This document shows positions 17,626 through 26,574 of a DNA stretch of 64,000 nucleotides, piece by piece; within the stretch, counting starts at the first letter, position 1; every line of letters begins with the position of its first letter. Source of the DNA: Tenacibaculum singaporense (lineage in GTDB: Bacteria; Bacteroidota; Bacteroidia; Flavobacteriales; Flavobacteriaceae); NCBI RefSeq assembly GCF_003867015.1, contig NZ_CP032548.1, positions 62,001 to 126,000 on the forward strand. Reading direction: 5' to 3'. The translations under genes and the position numbers were made by a program. Under the pieces are notes generated by a model. That model had not been told where the DNA came from, did no database searches, and was given only the letters and a program-made list of their open reading frames with translations.

Positions 17626-19383
17626 TTATACTTCTTGGTAATTTTCCAACAAAAGTAAACCGTTTTCAATTAACGTAGTGTAACTCTTGTTACTTTTCAT
17701 TTCTTCAAGATATTCACGTAACGCTCCTTTTATTGAAAAATTGTTTAGTGTTGCCAATTCTAACAGCTCTAACGACAACAACCAATCGTTTTTATAATTT
17801 GATTTTACTTCTGTAAAAATTTCCTTAATGTCTTCCTCAGAAACCGTGCCACCTTCCCTTAGTTCTCTTACTCTGTCATATAAACTATACAACTTTCTAT
17901 CTGAGTCAGAATATTGAATTTTGTGCGTTTTGGTTTCCGATACTTTTCCTACATCTCCAAATGAAGCCACATCAGCAGGACCAGCAAAAGCAGACACCAC
18001 TTCTATACCCACAGCCATATCGTATACTCCCCAATCTGGGTGAAATAACAACGTGTCTCCATGAGTTACTGTACAGTTTTTAAAAGAAATTAGTAAAATC
18101 CTACCTCTTAAATCCCTTGTTCCTGTAATTACTTCTCCTACTACTTTTACTCCACCTTCAAACTCTAACGTAACCTGTTCTCCTTCATAAATCCCATAAG
18201 CTTTCAAATCACGCGGACTCATATTCTCTATTGGAATATTAATCCCTTTTAACTTTCCTATCGGACTTCCAAAACCTTCTGCATGATAATTTGTTCCATG
18301 ACCTATTAATTCTTTATCTCTATTTGCTAACGCAGTAGGACCTGTTGTTTGTACATAAATGGCTTTATTATTCTCATCAGTTATTACATTGGTAAAAACC
18401 CCTGACACTTGAATACCTGTACTCAACTCGATAGTGCCTAAATTTTTAGAATCTATCAATTTTTCTATTCCTTTTAATCCTCCAGTTCGTATTGCCATTT
18501 TATTAGCAAACTGCTCCAACACTAAACTTAAATGAGCAAAATCTGGAGTAACAAACAACTGAGGTTGAGGTTTTGTAATATCAAAACTCACATTTGCAGC
18601 ATCTAAAGAATAAGGAACCTTTTCTACTTCATCTTTCATACACCATTTACTCTCTCCAATAGAAGACAATAACCCTGCGCCATAAATTTTTGGATTTTCA
18701 AGGGTTCCTATCAATCCATACTCCACTGTCCACCAGTGTAAATTTCTAATTTGAGCCATTTCTGAAAGCTCTCCCATGTTATCTTGTAGCCACTCTACTT
18801 TTTCTTGTGCTTCATCAATATCTTTTTGAGTAGAATTAGGGTCTTCTTTTAAAATAGATAACAAACGAATAGCTTCATACATTTCGTAATCTTTTGCTGA
18901 AGAAATCGCCTTTGCTCCAATTTCTCCAAAACGACGTAAATATTCAGCATATTCTGGATTTGCTATAATTGGCGCATGACCTGCCGCTTCATGAATGATA
19001 TCTGGTGCAGGAGTATATTCTATATGATCTATCGTACGCATGTCAGATGCAATCACTAACACATTGTACGCTTGAAATTCCATAAAAGCATTCGGTGGTA
19101 TAAACCCATCAACAGATACTGCTGCCCAACCTATTTCTTTTAAAATACGGTTCATTCCTTGCATGTGAGGAATTTTCTCAACGGAAATACCTGTCTTTTT
19201 CAATCCATCTAAGTACGAAGCATGCGCTACTTTTCCTAAATAATCTACATTCATACGCATCACATAGCGCCATACTGCCTGGTTTTGAGCAGTATATTCA
19301 TCATACGGTTGTTTTACCACAAATTTATGTAAATGTTTGGGTAACTTCTTAGTAACTTCGTTTAACTCAAAGTGAGGCTCCAT
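17626..19383 (-). CDS. phhA: Aromatic amino acid hydroxylase (phenylalanine 4-monooxygenase), long form
   Basis: 585 residues, about twice the usual bacterial length. The N-terminal ~310 residues are a biopterin-dependent hydroxylase that makes tyrosine from phenylalanine. The 2-His-1-Glu iron site is seen as His131 and His136 (HEAAGHAP) and Glu221 (TVEYGLIG). The remaining ~270 residues contain a beta-rich middle (GINIPIEN, VTLEFEGGVKVVGEV) and a helical end, and do not resemble a domain I can name. Long forms occur in Bacteroidota. It leads a two-gene operon with the rhodanese. Confidence 0.92.
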   Translation of the reverse strand: MEPHFELNEVTKKLPKHLHKFVVKQPYDEYTAQNQAVWRYVMRMNVDYLGKVAHASYLDGLKKTGISVEKIPHMQGMNRILKEIGWAAVSVDGFIPPNAFMEFQAYNVLVIASDMRTIDHIEYTPAPDIIHEAAGHAPIIANPEYAEYLRRFGEIGAKAISSAKDYEMYEAIRLLSILKEDPNSTQKDIDEAQEKVEWLQDNMGELSEMAQIRNLHWWTVEYGLIGTLENPKIYGAGLLSSIGESKWCMKDEVEKVPYSLDAANVSFDITKPQPQLFVTPDFAHLSLVLEQFANKMAIRTGGLKGIEKLIDSKNLGTIELSTGIQVSGVFTNVITDENNKAIYVQTTGPTALANRDKELIGHGTNYHAEGFGSPIGKLKGINIPIENMSPRDLKAYGIYEGEQVTLEFEGGVKVVGEVITGTRDLRGRILLISFKNCTVTHGDTLLFHPDWGVYDMAVGIEVVSAFAGPADVASFGDVGKVSETKTHKIQYSDSDRKLYSLYDRVRELREGGTVSEEDIKEIFTEVKSNYKNDWLLSLELLELATLNNFSIKGALREYLEEMKSNKSYTTLIENGLLLLENYQEV

Positions 19384-19498
19384 AATGTTGTTTGTTTTGC
19401 TGTGTAAATTTAAGTTTTTTATAGTTCACAAAAAATTGATATCCGTTAAATTATATATTTTGTACTTTTACTTTCGGGACTAATAAAACAACTTATTG

Positions 19499-20266
19499 AT
19501 GAAAATTAAAGGAGGCTTAAAAACTCGTTTACTTATAGGTATCGCCATCGTTGCTTTTGCCTATTTACGTAAATGCAGTCAACAAGAGGTAAACCCTTAT
19601 ACAGGAAAAACACAAGCAGTTAGCTTATCTCCAGAACAAGAAATTGCTATCGGACTACAACAAGCCCCCATAATGACTCAACAACACGGAGGTTTATACC
19701 CTAACGAAAATGCTCAAGTACTTGTAGATAAAGTAGGTGCAAAGCTCGTAAACAACACGGTAGCTAAAAAATCAGGTTATCAATTTGATTTTCATTTATT
19801 AAGAGATGAAAAAACAATCAATGCTTTTGCCTTACCTGGAGGGCAAATTTTTATAACTCATGCTTTATTCACTCAATTAAAAAACGAAGATCAACTAGCA
19901 GGTGTACTAGGCCATGAAATAGGACATGTCTTAGGAAAACATTCTAACGAACGAATTACCGATGCCAATTTTTGGAAACTTTTAACCATGGGAGCTTCTG
20001 TCGGTGCTGATTTAGGAGAACTAGCGAATAGTATTGGACAACAAACTTTGTTAAAAAACGGTCGTGGTGATGAGTTAGAAAGTGATGAATTAGGTGTTAA
20101 ATTAATGATTGATGCGGGGTATAATCCTGAAAACTTAATTGGCGTAATGGAAATTTTAAAAGCTGCAGCTGGTCCAAATAGAGTTCCTGAATTTCAAAGT
20201 ACCCACCCTGATCCTGAAAATAGAATTGAAAAAATTAAAGAAGCTATACGTAAATACAAAAAATAA
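19499..20266 (+). CDS. M48-family metalloprotease, membrane-anchored
   Basis: 255-residue zinc peptidase of the M48 (Ste24/HtpX/BepA) family. The zinc-binding HEIGHVLGKH is followed by the third-ligand region DELESDELGVKLM. An uncleaved N-terminal hydrophobic segment (RLLIGIAIVAFAYL) likely anchors the catalytic domain in the periplasm. I use ATG 19499 rather than the TTG three bases before. Likely role: quality control of envelope proteins. Confidence 0.92.
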   Translation: MKIKGGLKTRLLIGIAIVAFAYLRKCSQQEVNPYTGKTQAVSLSPEQEIAIGLQQAPIMTQQHGGLYPNENAQVLVDKVGAKLVNNTVAKKSGYQFDFHLLRDEKTINAFALPGGQIFITHALFTQLKNEDQLAGVLGHEIGHVLGKHSNERITDANFWKLLTMGASVGADLGELANSIGQQTLLKNGRGDELESDELGVKLMIDAGYNPENLIGVMEILKAAAGPNRVPEFQSTHPDPENRIEKIKEAIRKYKK

Positions 20267-20345
20267 AAGTCTTTTCAATCTTATGATTTTTGTAACAAAA
20301 GACTAATTAAGAGCACTAATTAGTATAACACAAAAATTATTTGCT

Positions 20346-20667
20346 ATGAGTTTTGGAGGAGCTGTATTAGGCATGATCGTAAGCCTAAAAAACAACAAAA
20401 GAAAAAAAGGTAAGCGCCTTTGAAAAACTAGAACGATTTCAAAAAGAAAACAGAGATAAATTATATTTTAATAAATCTGCTAGCAAAAAGGAACTTGAAA
20501 AAATCCGCTTACAAACCTTAAGAAAAAATAGAACTCGATTTATTAACAATAGTATTGCTCTTTTTATAATCTTCTCTATACTACTATATATTGCTTTTGT
20601 TTTTGTGATTCCTAAAATATTCCCCAAAAATCTTTCTTACTTTTGCAGTGCAACACACAACAAATGA
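20346..20667 (+). pseudogene. Small membrane-protein gene broken by a +1 frameshift
   Basis: A Flavobacteriaceae-type small protein starting MSFGGAVLGMIVSLKNNKRKK. The first frame stops at 20421-20423 after 25 codons. Adding one base shift at the run of seven A and two G (20402-20410) joins it to an open frame VSAFEKLERFQKENRDK, a helical linker and a single membrane segment (IALFIIFSILLYIAFVFV), ending at a TGA that overlaps the gpmI ATG by 4 nt. The two halves fit one protein of ~107 residues. The break may be a real mutation, a sequencing error in a homopolymer or programmed slippage. Confidence 0.65.
20638..20645 (+). promoter_or_regulatory. -7 promoter element of gpmI
   Basis: TACTTTTG matches TAnnTTTG exactly and is followed by GCAG, a common context. 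It lies 18 nt before the gpmI ATG, within the end of the frameshifted small gene. A TTG at the right -33 spacing is missing. Confidence 0.55.
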
Positions 20668-22181
20668 ACAAAAAAGTAATTTTAATGATTTTGGATGGAT
20701 GGGGAATTACCCAAGATCCAAAAGTATCGGCAATATACAACGCAAAAACTCCATTTATAAATTCGTTATACGATAAATTTCCACATGCACAATTAAGAAC
20801 CGATGGAGAACATGTTGGTTTACCAGTAGGACAAATGGGAAATTCTGAAGTCGGACATATGAATTTAGGTGCTGGTAGAATTGTATATCAGAATTTAGCC
20901 AAAATTAACAAAGCTGTAGAAGAAGGGACTTTAGCACAAGAAAAGGAACTTCTAAACGCTTTTGAATATGCAAAAACAAACAATAAAAATATCCATTTTT
21001 TAGGATTGGTTTCTAATGGAGGAATTCATTCTCATATTGATCATCTAAAAGGTTTACTATCTGCAGCTAACAATTTTGGTTTAGATAATGTATATCTCCA
21101 CGCTTTTACTGACGGTCGTGATTGTGATCCAAAATCAGGAAAGTACTTCATCAACGATATTCAAGAATACATGCAAGAAACTACGGGTGAATTGGCAACA
21201 ATTACTGGTCGTTACTATGCAATGGATCGTGATAACCGTTGGGAACGTGTGCAACTTGCTTACGAAGCTTTAGTAAACGGAAAAGGAACTTTTTCTTCGG
21301 ATGCTCCAGCTAGTATTCAACAAAGCTATGATTCTGGTGTTACTGACGAATTCATCAAGCCTATAATTATGGTTGATGAAAACAACCAACCAAAAACTAC
21401 AATTAAAGAAGACGACGTTGTTATTTTCTTCAATTTTAGAACCGATAGAGGTCGTCAGTTAACCGAAGCTTTAAGTCAAAAAGATTTTCCTGAATTCAAC
21501 ATAAAAAAACTACCGTTATATTTTGTTACCATGACAAGCTATGACGATACTTTTAAAAACATCCATGTTATTTACGATGGAAAGAACATTGAAAACACTT
21601 TGGGTGAAGTATTAGAATCAGCTGGAAAAACACAAATTAGAATTGCTGAGACAGAAAAGTATCCACACGTAACTTTCTTTTTTTCTGGTGGAAGAGAAGA
21701 GGAATTTACAGGAGAAAAACGTTTGCTATGTCCATCTCCAAAAGTAGCTACCTACGATTTAAAACCTGAAATGAGTGCTTATGAAATTCGCGACGCTATT
21801 GTTCCTGAACTACAAAGCGGTAATGTTGATTTTGTATGTTTAAACTTTGCTAATGGTGATATGGTTGGTCATACCGGTGTTTTTGAAGCTGCTGTTAAAG
21901 CTTGTGAAGCAGTTGACAATTGTGTTGAAGACGTAGTAACAACTGCGTTAAATAATGACTATACCACTATTTTAATTGCAGATCATGGAAACTGTGAAAC
22001 AATGATTAACCCAGATGGAACACCGCATACAGCGCACACCACCAATCCTGTCCCTATGATTTTAATTGACAAGGAGTTAAAATCAATAAAAAGTGGTATT
22101 TTAGGCGACGTTGCTCCAACCATTTTAAAATTAATGGGTATTGAGCAACCTAAAGAAATGACACAACATTCGCTTATTTAA
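20664..22181 (+). CDS. gpmI: 2,3-bisphosphoglycerate-independent phosphoglycerate mutase
   Basis: 505-residue metalloenzyme of glycolysis that interconverts 3- and 2-phosphoglycerate. It belongs to the alkaline phosphatase superfamily: MILDGWG with the first metal Asp, the active Ser in MGNSEVGHMNLGAGR, DGRDCDP, ITGRYYAMDRDNRW, and the metal-binding ADHGNCE with HTAHTTNPVP at the end. ATG 20664 is chosen over TTG 20643, since the latter overlaps the -7 element. Confidence 0.97.
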   Translation: MNKKVILMILDGWGITQDPKVSAIYNAKTPFINSLYDKFPHAQLRTDGEHVGLPVGQMGNSEVGHMNLGAGRIVYQNLAKINKAVEEGTLAQEKELLNAFEYAKTNNKNIHFLGLVSNGGIHSHIDHLKGLLSAANNFGLDNVYLHAFTDGRDCDPKSGKYFINDIQEYMQETTGELATITGRYYAMDRDNRWERVQLAYEALVNGKGTFSSDAPASIQQSYDSGVTDEFIKPIIMVDENNQPKTTIKEDDVVIFFNFRTDRGRQLTEALSQKDFPEFNIKKLPLYFVTMTSYDDTFKNIHVIYDGKNIENTLGEVLESAGKTQIRIAETEKYPHVTFFFSGGREEEFTGEKRLLCPSPKVATYDLKPEMSAYEIRDAIVPELQSGNVDFVCLNFANGDMVGHTGVFEAAVKACEAVDNCVEDVVTTALNNDYTTILIADHGNCETMINPDGTPHTAHTTNPVPMILIDKELKSIKSGILGDVAPTILKLMGIEQPKEMTQHSLI

Positions 22182-22285
22182 AATAATATATCTTATGAAA
22201 TGAGCCATAACAAGAAGTTGACACCAACCGAAAAGATTATTGGCAAATTACATCTGATGTATTAAAAACAATAAAAATTAAACAG

Positions 22286-22816
22286 ATGAAAAAAATCGTA
22301 TACCTTTTTGTTGCCTTACTTATTATTTCTTGTGCATCGACACCAAAAAATCTTGCCACTAAAAACGAGAATGGGAATTTAGTTGGTATTGCTACTAAAA
22401 AAGACTTTCAACAAGAACCATACGGAAGTGAGTGGTTCAACGATTTTTATTCATATTACGAAACAGATAAAGTTACCGTAGAAAAACTAAAACCATATTT
22501 AAAAGACATAAAAATAAAAGGTTTTATGGGAACTTGGTGTGGAGATAGTAAAAGAGAAATTCCTAATTTTTATAAAATTTTAGACGAAGCCAAATTCGAT
22601 TATAAAAACCTTGAATTAGTCACAGTAAACCGTCAGAAAAAAGCCAATGGTTTAGAAGAAGGTTTCAATGTAATTCGAGTTCCAACCTTCATTTTTTATA
22701 AAGACGGAAAAGAAGTTGGTCGTTTTGTAGAACACGCTGTTGAAGATAGCTCAGTTGAAGAAGATTTCTTAAAAATACTATCTGGTCAAGAATACAAACA
22801 TCCATATCAAAAATAA
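22286..22816 (+). CDS. Thioredoxin-like lipoprotein with a single active-site cysteine
   Basis: 176-residue exported protein; the signal peptide ends in LIISC, a lipobox. The thioredoxin fold is shown by GFMGTWCGDSKREIP and the cis-Pro IRVPTFIFYKDGKEVGRF. The usual CxxC is reduced to CGDS, so it cannot form the standard dithiol; such forms may act by glutathione-like or monothiol chemistry, or only bind. It lies between gpmI and map and its own promoter is not evident. Confidence 0.85.
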   Translation: MKKIVYLFVALLIISCASTPKNLATKNENGNLVGIATKKDFQQEPYGSEWFNDFYSYYETDKVTVEKLKPYLKDIKIKGFMGTWCGDSKREIPNFYKILDEAKFDYKNLELVTVNRQKKANGLEEGFNVIRVPTFIFYKDGKEVGRFVEHAVEDSSVEEDFLKILSGQEYKHPYQK

Positions 22817-22819
22817 CTG

Positions 22820-22827
22820 TAAATTTG
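22820..22827 (+). promoter_or_regulatory. -7 promoter element of map
   Basis: TAAATTTG fits TAnnTTTG and lies 18 nt before the map ATG, just after the stop of the preceding gene. No TTG is found at -33. Confidence 0.5.
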
Positions 22828-22845
22828 CGCCTCAATATTTTTACC

Positions 22846-23664
22846 ATGATTAAACCAAAAACTAGAGAAGAAATTGAATTAATGCGCGAAAGTGCTTTAG
22901 TAGTATCAAAAACCTTAGGTATGCTCGCCAAAGAAGTAAAACCTGGTGTTACTACATTGCAACTTGATAAACTTGCTGAAGATTTTATTCGTGAGCAAGG
23001 AGCTATTCCTGGTTTTTTAGGTCTATATGATTTCCCTAATACACTTTGTATGAGCCCAAACTCACAAGTAGTTCATGGAATTCCAAATAACACACCTTTA
23101 CAAGAAGGTGACATCATCTCTATTGATTGTGGTGCTATAAAAAATGATTTTTACGGAGATCACGCTTACACGTTTGCTGTAGGTGAAATTACTCCTGAAA
23201 CTCAAAAACTACTTGATATCACTAAAGAAAGTTTATATGTAGGTATTCGTGAACTTAAAGTAGGAAATCGTGTTGGTGATGTAGGTTTTGCTATTCAAAA
23301 CTTTACTGAAAAACATGGTTACGGTGTTGTTCGTGAACTAGTAGGGCACGGTTTAGGTCGTAAGATGCACGAAGACCCAGAAATGCCTAACTACGGACGT
23401 AGAGGTCGTGGTAAAAAATTTATTGAAGGTATGGTAGTTGCTATTGAACCTATGACCAATATGGGAACTCATAAAATCCGTCAACACAGTGATGGATGGA
23501 CAATTACCACTTTAGATGGTAAACCATCAGCACACTTTGAACATGATGTAGCCATAGTTGATGGTAAACCAGAGTTACTATCTACCTTTAAGTATATATA
23601 CGATGCTTTGGGTATTGAAAGTAATGAAGAAGATGAATTTAGACAACAACCATTAGTTATATAA
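22846..23664 (+). CDS. map: Type I methionine aminopeptidase
   Basis: 272-residue metalloprotease removing N-terminal Met from nascent proteins. The dinuclear metal ligands are visible: Asp in SIDCGAIKND and GDHAYTF, His in GHGLGRKMHEDP, Glu in AIEPM, and Glu in FEHDVAI. The start is ATG 22846 (MIKPKTREEIELM), not the TTG 21 nt upstream, which is inside the -7 element. It is followed after 3 nt by a methyltransferase gene. Confidence 0.96.
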   Translation: MIKPKTREEIELMRESALVVSKTLGMLAKEVKPGVTTLQLDKLAEDFIREQGAIPGFLGLYDFPNTLCMSPNSQVVHGIPNNTPLQEGDIISIDCGAIKNDFYGDHAYTFAVGEITPETQKLLDITKESLYVGIRELKVGNRVGDVGFAIQNFTEKHGYGVVRELVGHGLGRKMHEDPEMPNYGRRGRGKKFIEGMVVAIEPMTNMGTHKIRQHSDGWTITTLDGKPSAHFEHDVAIVDGKPELLSTFKYIYDALGIESNEEDEFRQQPLVI

Positions 23665-23667
23665 TTT

Positions 23668-24438
23668 GTGTCTTTATTTAAAGCGATCCTTAATACTATT
23701 CCTAGACCTATATTAATCAAAGCCAGTTATTGGGCTCGCCCCATTATTACCTGGTGGTTAAAAGGAGATAACTTTACAGATCCGATTGACGGAAAATCAT
23801 TCAAGAAGTTTTTACCTTACGGATATGGGATTCAACGTAAAAACGCACTTTCTCCTTCCACCCTTTCACTAGAAAGACATCGTTTAATGTGGCTTTTTTT
23901 ACAACAGGAAAGCAACTTTTTTTCTTCAAATGAAAAGTTAAAAGTATTACATATAGCTCCTGAGCAATGTTTTTTAGATCTTTTTAGAAAACAGCAAAAT
24001 TTAGAGTACACAACATCCGATTTAGAATCACCTATAGCAGATGTAAAAGCAGATATTTGCGACCTTCCTTTTGAAGACAACTCTTTTGATGTAGTGTTTT
24101 GTAATCATGTACTGGAACATATCCCTGACGACACAAAGGCGATGCAAGAATTGTATCGAGTAATGAAAGTTGGTGGATTTGGTATTTTTCAAATTCCGCA
24201 GGATTTATCAAGAGAAGTTACTTTTGAAGATAATTCTATTACCGACCCTAAAGAACGTGCAAAAATATTTGGTCAGTACGACCATGTACGTGTGTACGGT
24301 CGTGATTATTTTAATAAACTACGTTCTGTAGGATTTAAAGTTGATGAAGTAGACTACACAAAAAAAATCGCTCCAGAAAAACTAGAACGATTTGCTTTAA
24401 TGAAAGGCGAAATTTTGCCTGTATGTTATAAAAACTAG
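23668..24438 (+). CDS. SAM-dependent methyltransferase (class I)
   Basis: 256-residue class I methyltransferase. After an N-terminal extension of about 95 residues comes the Rossmann core: motif I region VLHIAPEQCFLDLF (glycine-poor variant), the acidic TSDLESP, ADICDLPFEDNSFDVVFCNHVLEHI, and GGFGIFQIP. The substrate is unknown; small molecules and cell-wall glycans are options. The GTG start lies 3 nt after map, so the two are likely co-transcribed. It converges with apbE by a 4-nt overlap. Confidence 0.87.
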   Translation: MSLFKAILNTIPRPILIKASYWARPIITWWLKGDNFTDPIDGKSFKKFLPYGYGIQRKNALSPSTLSLERHRLMWLFLQQESNFFSSNEKLKVLHIAPEQCFLDLFRKQQNLEYTTSDLESPIADVKADICDLPFEDNSFDVVFCNHVLEHIPDDTKAMQELYRVMKVGGFGIFQIPQDLSREVTFEDNSITDPKERAKIFGQYDHVRVYGRDYFNKLRSVGFKVDEVDYTKKIAPEKLERFALMKGEILPVCYKN

Positions 24439-25406
24439 TTTACAAATTCTGCTAGTTCTCCTGCTTCATTATGATATAACAACACTACTTTAAGCTCTGG
24501 ATGTTCTTTTAGAAACTCTTTTGTTTTTTCTAAACCCATTGCTAAAAAAGCCGTTGCATAGGCATCTACATCGGCACAGTCACCTTTTAATCGAACTGAC
24601 ACACTTAACAAATTGCTCTCTTCTGCTAGTCCTGTTTTGGCATTTACCGTGTGTACTATCTTTTTTCCTTCAGTATTTACCTTGTACTTTCTATAATTCC
24701 CTGAAGTTGCCATAGATTCATTATCCAACTCAATTATTTTTTGAACAGAACGTGTTCCATCAATATTTGGCTTTTCAATCGCTACTTTCCAAAGCTTTCC
24801 GTCTTTTGTTCCTCTAGCTCTAATCTCTCCTCCTATTTCTACTATGTAATCATCAATGTTTTTCGATTCTAAAAACCTCCCAACAACATCTACTCCATAA
24901 CCTTTAGCAAAAGCATTAACGTTAAACTCTATATTTTCACTATCTCTATAAACTTTTCTGTTTTTTAACACAACTTTATCAAATCCTACATTCTCCATCA
25001 AAGCCGCTATTTCTTCAGAGGTCAAATCTTTCTTTTCTTTCCCTGAGCCAAAGCCGTAAGCATCTATCAATCTACCAATAGTCGGATCAAAATAACCATC
25101 AGTTTCCTTGTAAATTCTTTTAGCCTTTTCAAAAACCTCTACAAACATATCATCAACGATTACAGTGGTGTCTCCTTGGTTAATTTTTGAAATATCAGAA
25201 GTAGGCATGTATGTTGACAATGATTTGTTTACCAAATTAAACAAACTATCAATAGGTTTTTGATAGTCAGCCTTATTCAAATAAGTTATATGATATGTAG
25301 TTCCGAAAACAGCTCCTTGCAATTTAGTTATGTTTTCTTTTTTTTCTTCTTTACAGGCTATCACTAACAATAATGAAAGTACTAAAAGCGTTATCCTTTT
25401 AATCAT
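24435..25406 (-). CDS. apbE: FAD:protein FMN transferase lipoprotein
   Basis: ApbE family enzyme that attaches FMN from FAD to Thr/Ser of proteins such as NqrB, NqrC and RnfG. 323 residues from ATG 25406; the upstream GTG 25424 is less likely because the lipobox LVIAC fits best with the shorter form. Visible blocks are GTTYHITY, the FDPTIGRLIDAYGFG segment, NVNAFAKGYGVD, EIGGEIRARG, and a C-terminal DADAYATA-like CADVDAYATAFLAMG for metal binding. Confidence 0.93.
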   Translation of the reverse strand: MIKRITLLVLSLLLVIACKEEKKENITKLQGAVFGTTYHITYLNKADYQKPIDSLFNLVNKSLSTYMPTSDISKINQGDTTVIVDDMFVEVFEKAKRIYKETDGYFDPTIGRLIDAYGFGSGKEKKDLTSEEIAALMENVGFDKVVLKNRKVYRDSENIEFNVNAFAKGYGVDVVGRFLESKNIDDYIVEIGGEIRARGTKDGKLWKVAIEKPNIDGTRSVQKIIELDNESMATSGNYRKYKVNTEGKKIVHTVNAKTGLAEESNLLSVSVRLKGDCADVDAYATAFLAMGLEKTKEFLKEHPELKVVLLYHNEAGELAEFVN

Positions 25407-25487
25407 CTTTAAAAATTTAGTCACAAAAATAACGTTTTAACACTTCATAAAAGATTGTTAATTCTCTTTTTTGTGTCTTCATTTTTA

Positions 25488-25495
25488 TAAATTTG
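25488..25495 (+). promoter_or_regulatory. -7 promoter element of the OmpA-like lipoprotein gene
   Basis: TAAATTTG with a TTG at 25471-25473, a short 14-nt spacing. It lies 42 nt before the ATG in the 130-nt gap divergent from apbE. Confidence 0.5.
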
Positions 25496-25536
25496 CTTAA
25501 CTATTAATAAATACATCTAAAAAAAATCAGAATAAA

Positions 25537-26385
25537 ATGAGAAAAATATTTTTATTCCTTACAGCTTCAATTTTACTAGCATCTTGTGCTTCAACAAAAG
25601 AGTTAGAAGCTATTAAAGCTAAACACGAACAGACGAAAGAAGAGTTATTAGCTGTAAAAGCTAACCTAACAAAATGTTTAGTTGAAAAAGAAAATTGTGA
25701 AGACAAAGCATTTTCTTTAGAGTCTAGAGTAACAGAATTAAAGAAAGATAAAGAAAATACTTTACAACAAGTTGAGAATTTAACTGTATTAACTCAAGGT
25801 GCTAATGACAACATTAAAGAAACATTAGCTCAATTAAGCAAAAAAGATAAGTACATCAACAAAATTAGAGAAGCTGCTTCTAAAAAAGATTCTTTAAACT
25901 TAGTAGTTGCTTTTCACTTAAAAAGAGAATTGCAAGACGGTATTGATGACGAAGATATTGAAGTAAATGTTGAAAAAACAGTAGTATTTATTTCAATTTC
26001 TGACAAGCTATTATTTAAAAGCGGAAGCTATACTATCAATGACAAAGCATCTAAAGTGTTAGAAAAAGTTGCAACTGTAGTTAACGGACAACCTCAAATG
26101 GATGTAATGGTAGAAGGACACACTGACAACACTCCTGTTGCTGCTGGATCTGCCTTAAAAGACAACTGGGGATTAAGTGTTTTACGTTCAACAGCTATCG
26201 TTCGTGAGTTACAAGAAAAGTATAATGTTGCTCCTGAAAGATTAATCGCAGCTGGTAGAAGTAGTTATGTTCCTTTAGTAGAAAACAACAGCCCTGCTAA
26301 CAAAGCAAAAAATAGACGTACAAAAATTATCATTTTACCAAGATTAAATCAGTTCTTTGATTTATTAGATCAAAAAGTGGAGTAA
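25537..26385 (+). CDS. OmpA-family lipoprotein with coiled coil
   Basis: 282-residue outer-membrane lipoprotein; lipobox LLASC (Cys18). A long charged coiled coil covers about 20-115, and a C-terminal OmpA domain (about 140-265) carries the peptidoglycan-binding residues in VEGHTDNTPV, NWGLSVLRST and NRRTKIIILP. It probably links the outer membrane to the cell wall, like Pal. It has its own promoter and strong terminator. Confidence 0.92.
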   Translation: MRKIFLFLTASILLASCASTKELEAIKAKHEQTKEELLAVKANLTKCLVEKENCEDKAFSLESRVTELKKDKENTLQQVENLTVLTQGANDNIKETLAQLSKKDKYINKIREAASKKDSLNLVVAFHLKRELQDGIDDEDIEVNVEKTVVFISISDKLLFKSGSYTINDKASKVLEKVATVVNGQPQMDVMVEGHTDNTPVAAGSALKDNWGLSVLRSTAIVRELQEKYNVAPERLIAAGRSSYVPLVENNSPANKAKNRRTKIIILPRLNQFFDLLDQKVE

Positions 26386-26403
26386 TTTTTAAACACATAA
26401 TTC

Positions 26404-26434
26404 AAAAAAAGCATGCTAAAGGCATGCTTTTTTT
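26404..26434 (+). terminator. Intrinsic terminator after the OmpA-like gene
   Basis: AAAAAAAGCATGC, loop TAAAG, GCATGCTTTTTTT. GC-rich core with a T-run; about 20 nt after the stop codon. Confidence 0.9.
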
Positions 26435-26487
26435 ATACTCTTTACTCAGTTAAAATAAGTAATAGAAAAATTAAACTAACACGCTAT

Positions 26488-26517
26488 TTGTCAATCAAAT
26501 AATTAATCGTACATTTG
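26488..26517 (+). promoter_or_regulatory. Promoter of rplM-rpsI
   Basis: TTG (26488-26490), 19 nt, TACATTTG (26510-26517): a full match to the Bacteroidota vegetative promoter. The start near 26524 falls in a CCTTT-TT-AAAGG dyad (26522-26533), giving a leader of about 50 nt. Confidence 0.8.
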
Positions 26518-26574
26518 CAGACCTTTTTAAAGGATAAAATTAATTATTAATAAACAAAAACTAATCGTGTAATT

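Noticed and set aside
20268..20304. Inverted repeat AGTCTTTT ... AAAAGACT after the M48 gene
   Set aside because: 21-nt loop, AT-rich arms and no T-run; too weak to call a terminator.
22208..22285. Coding-like stretch in frame with the thioredoxin lipoprotein
   Set aside because: It looks protein-like but has no start codon, and the lipoprotein signal peptide begins at 22286. It may be a remnant, which I cannot show.
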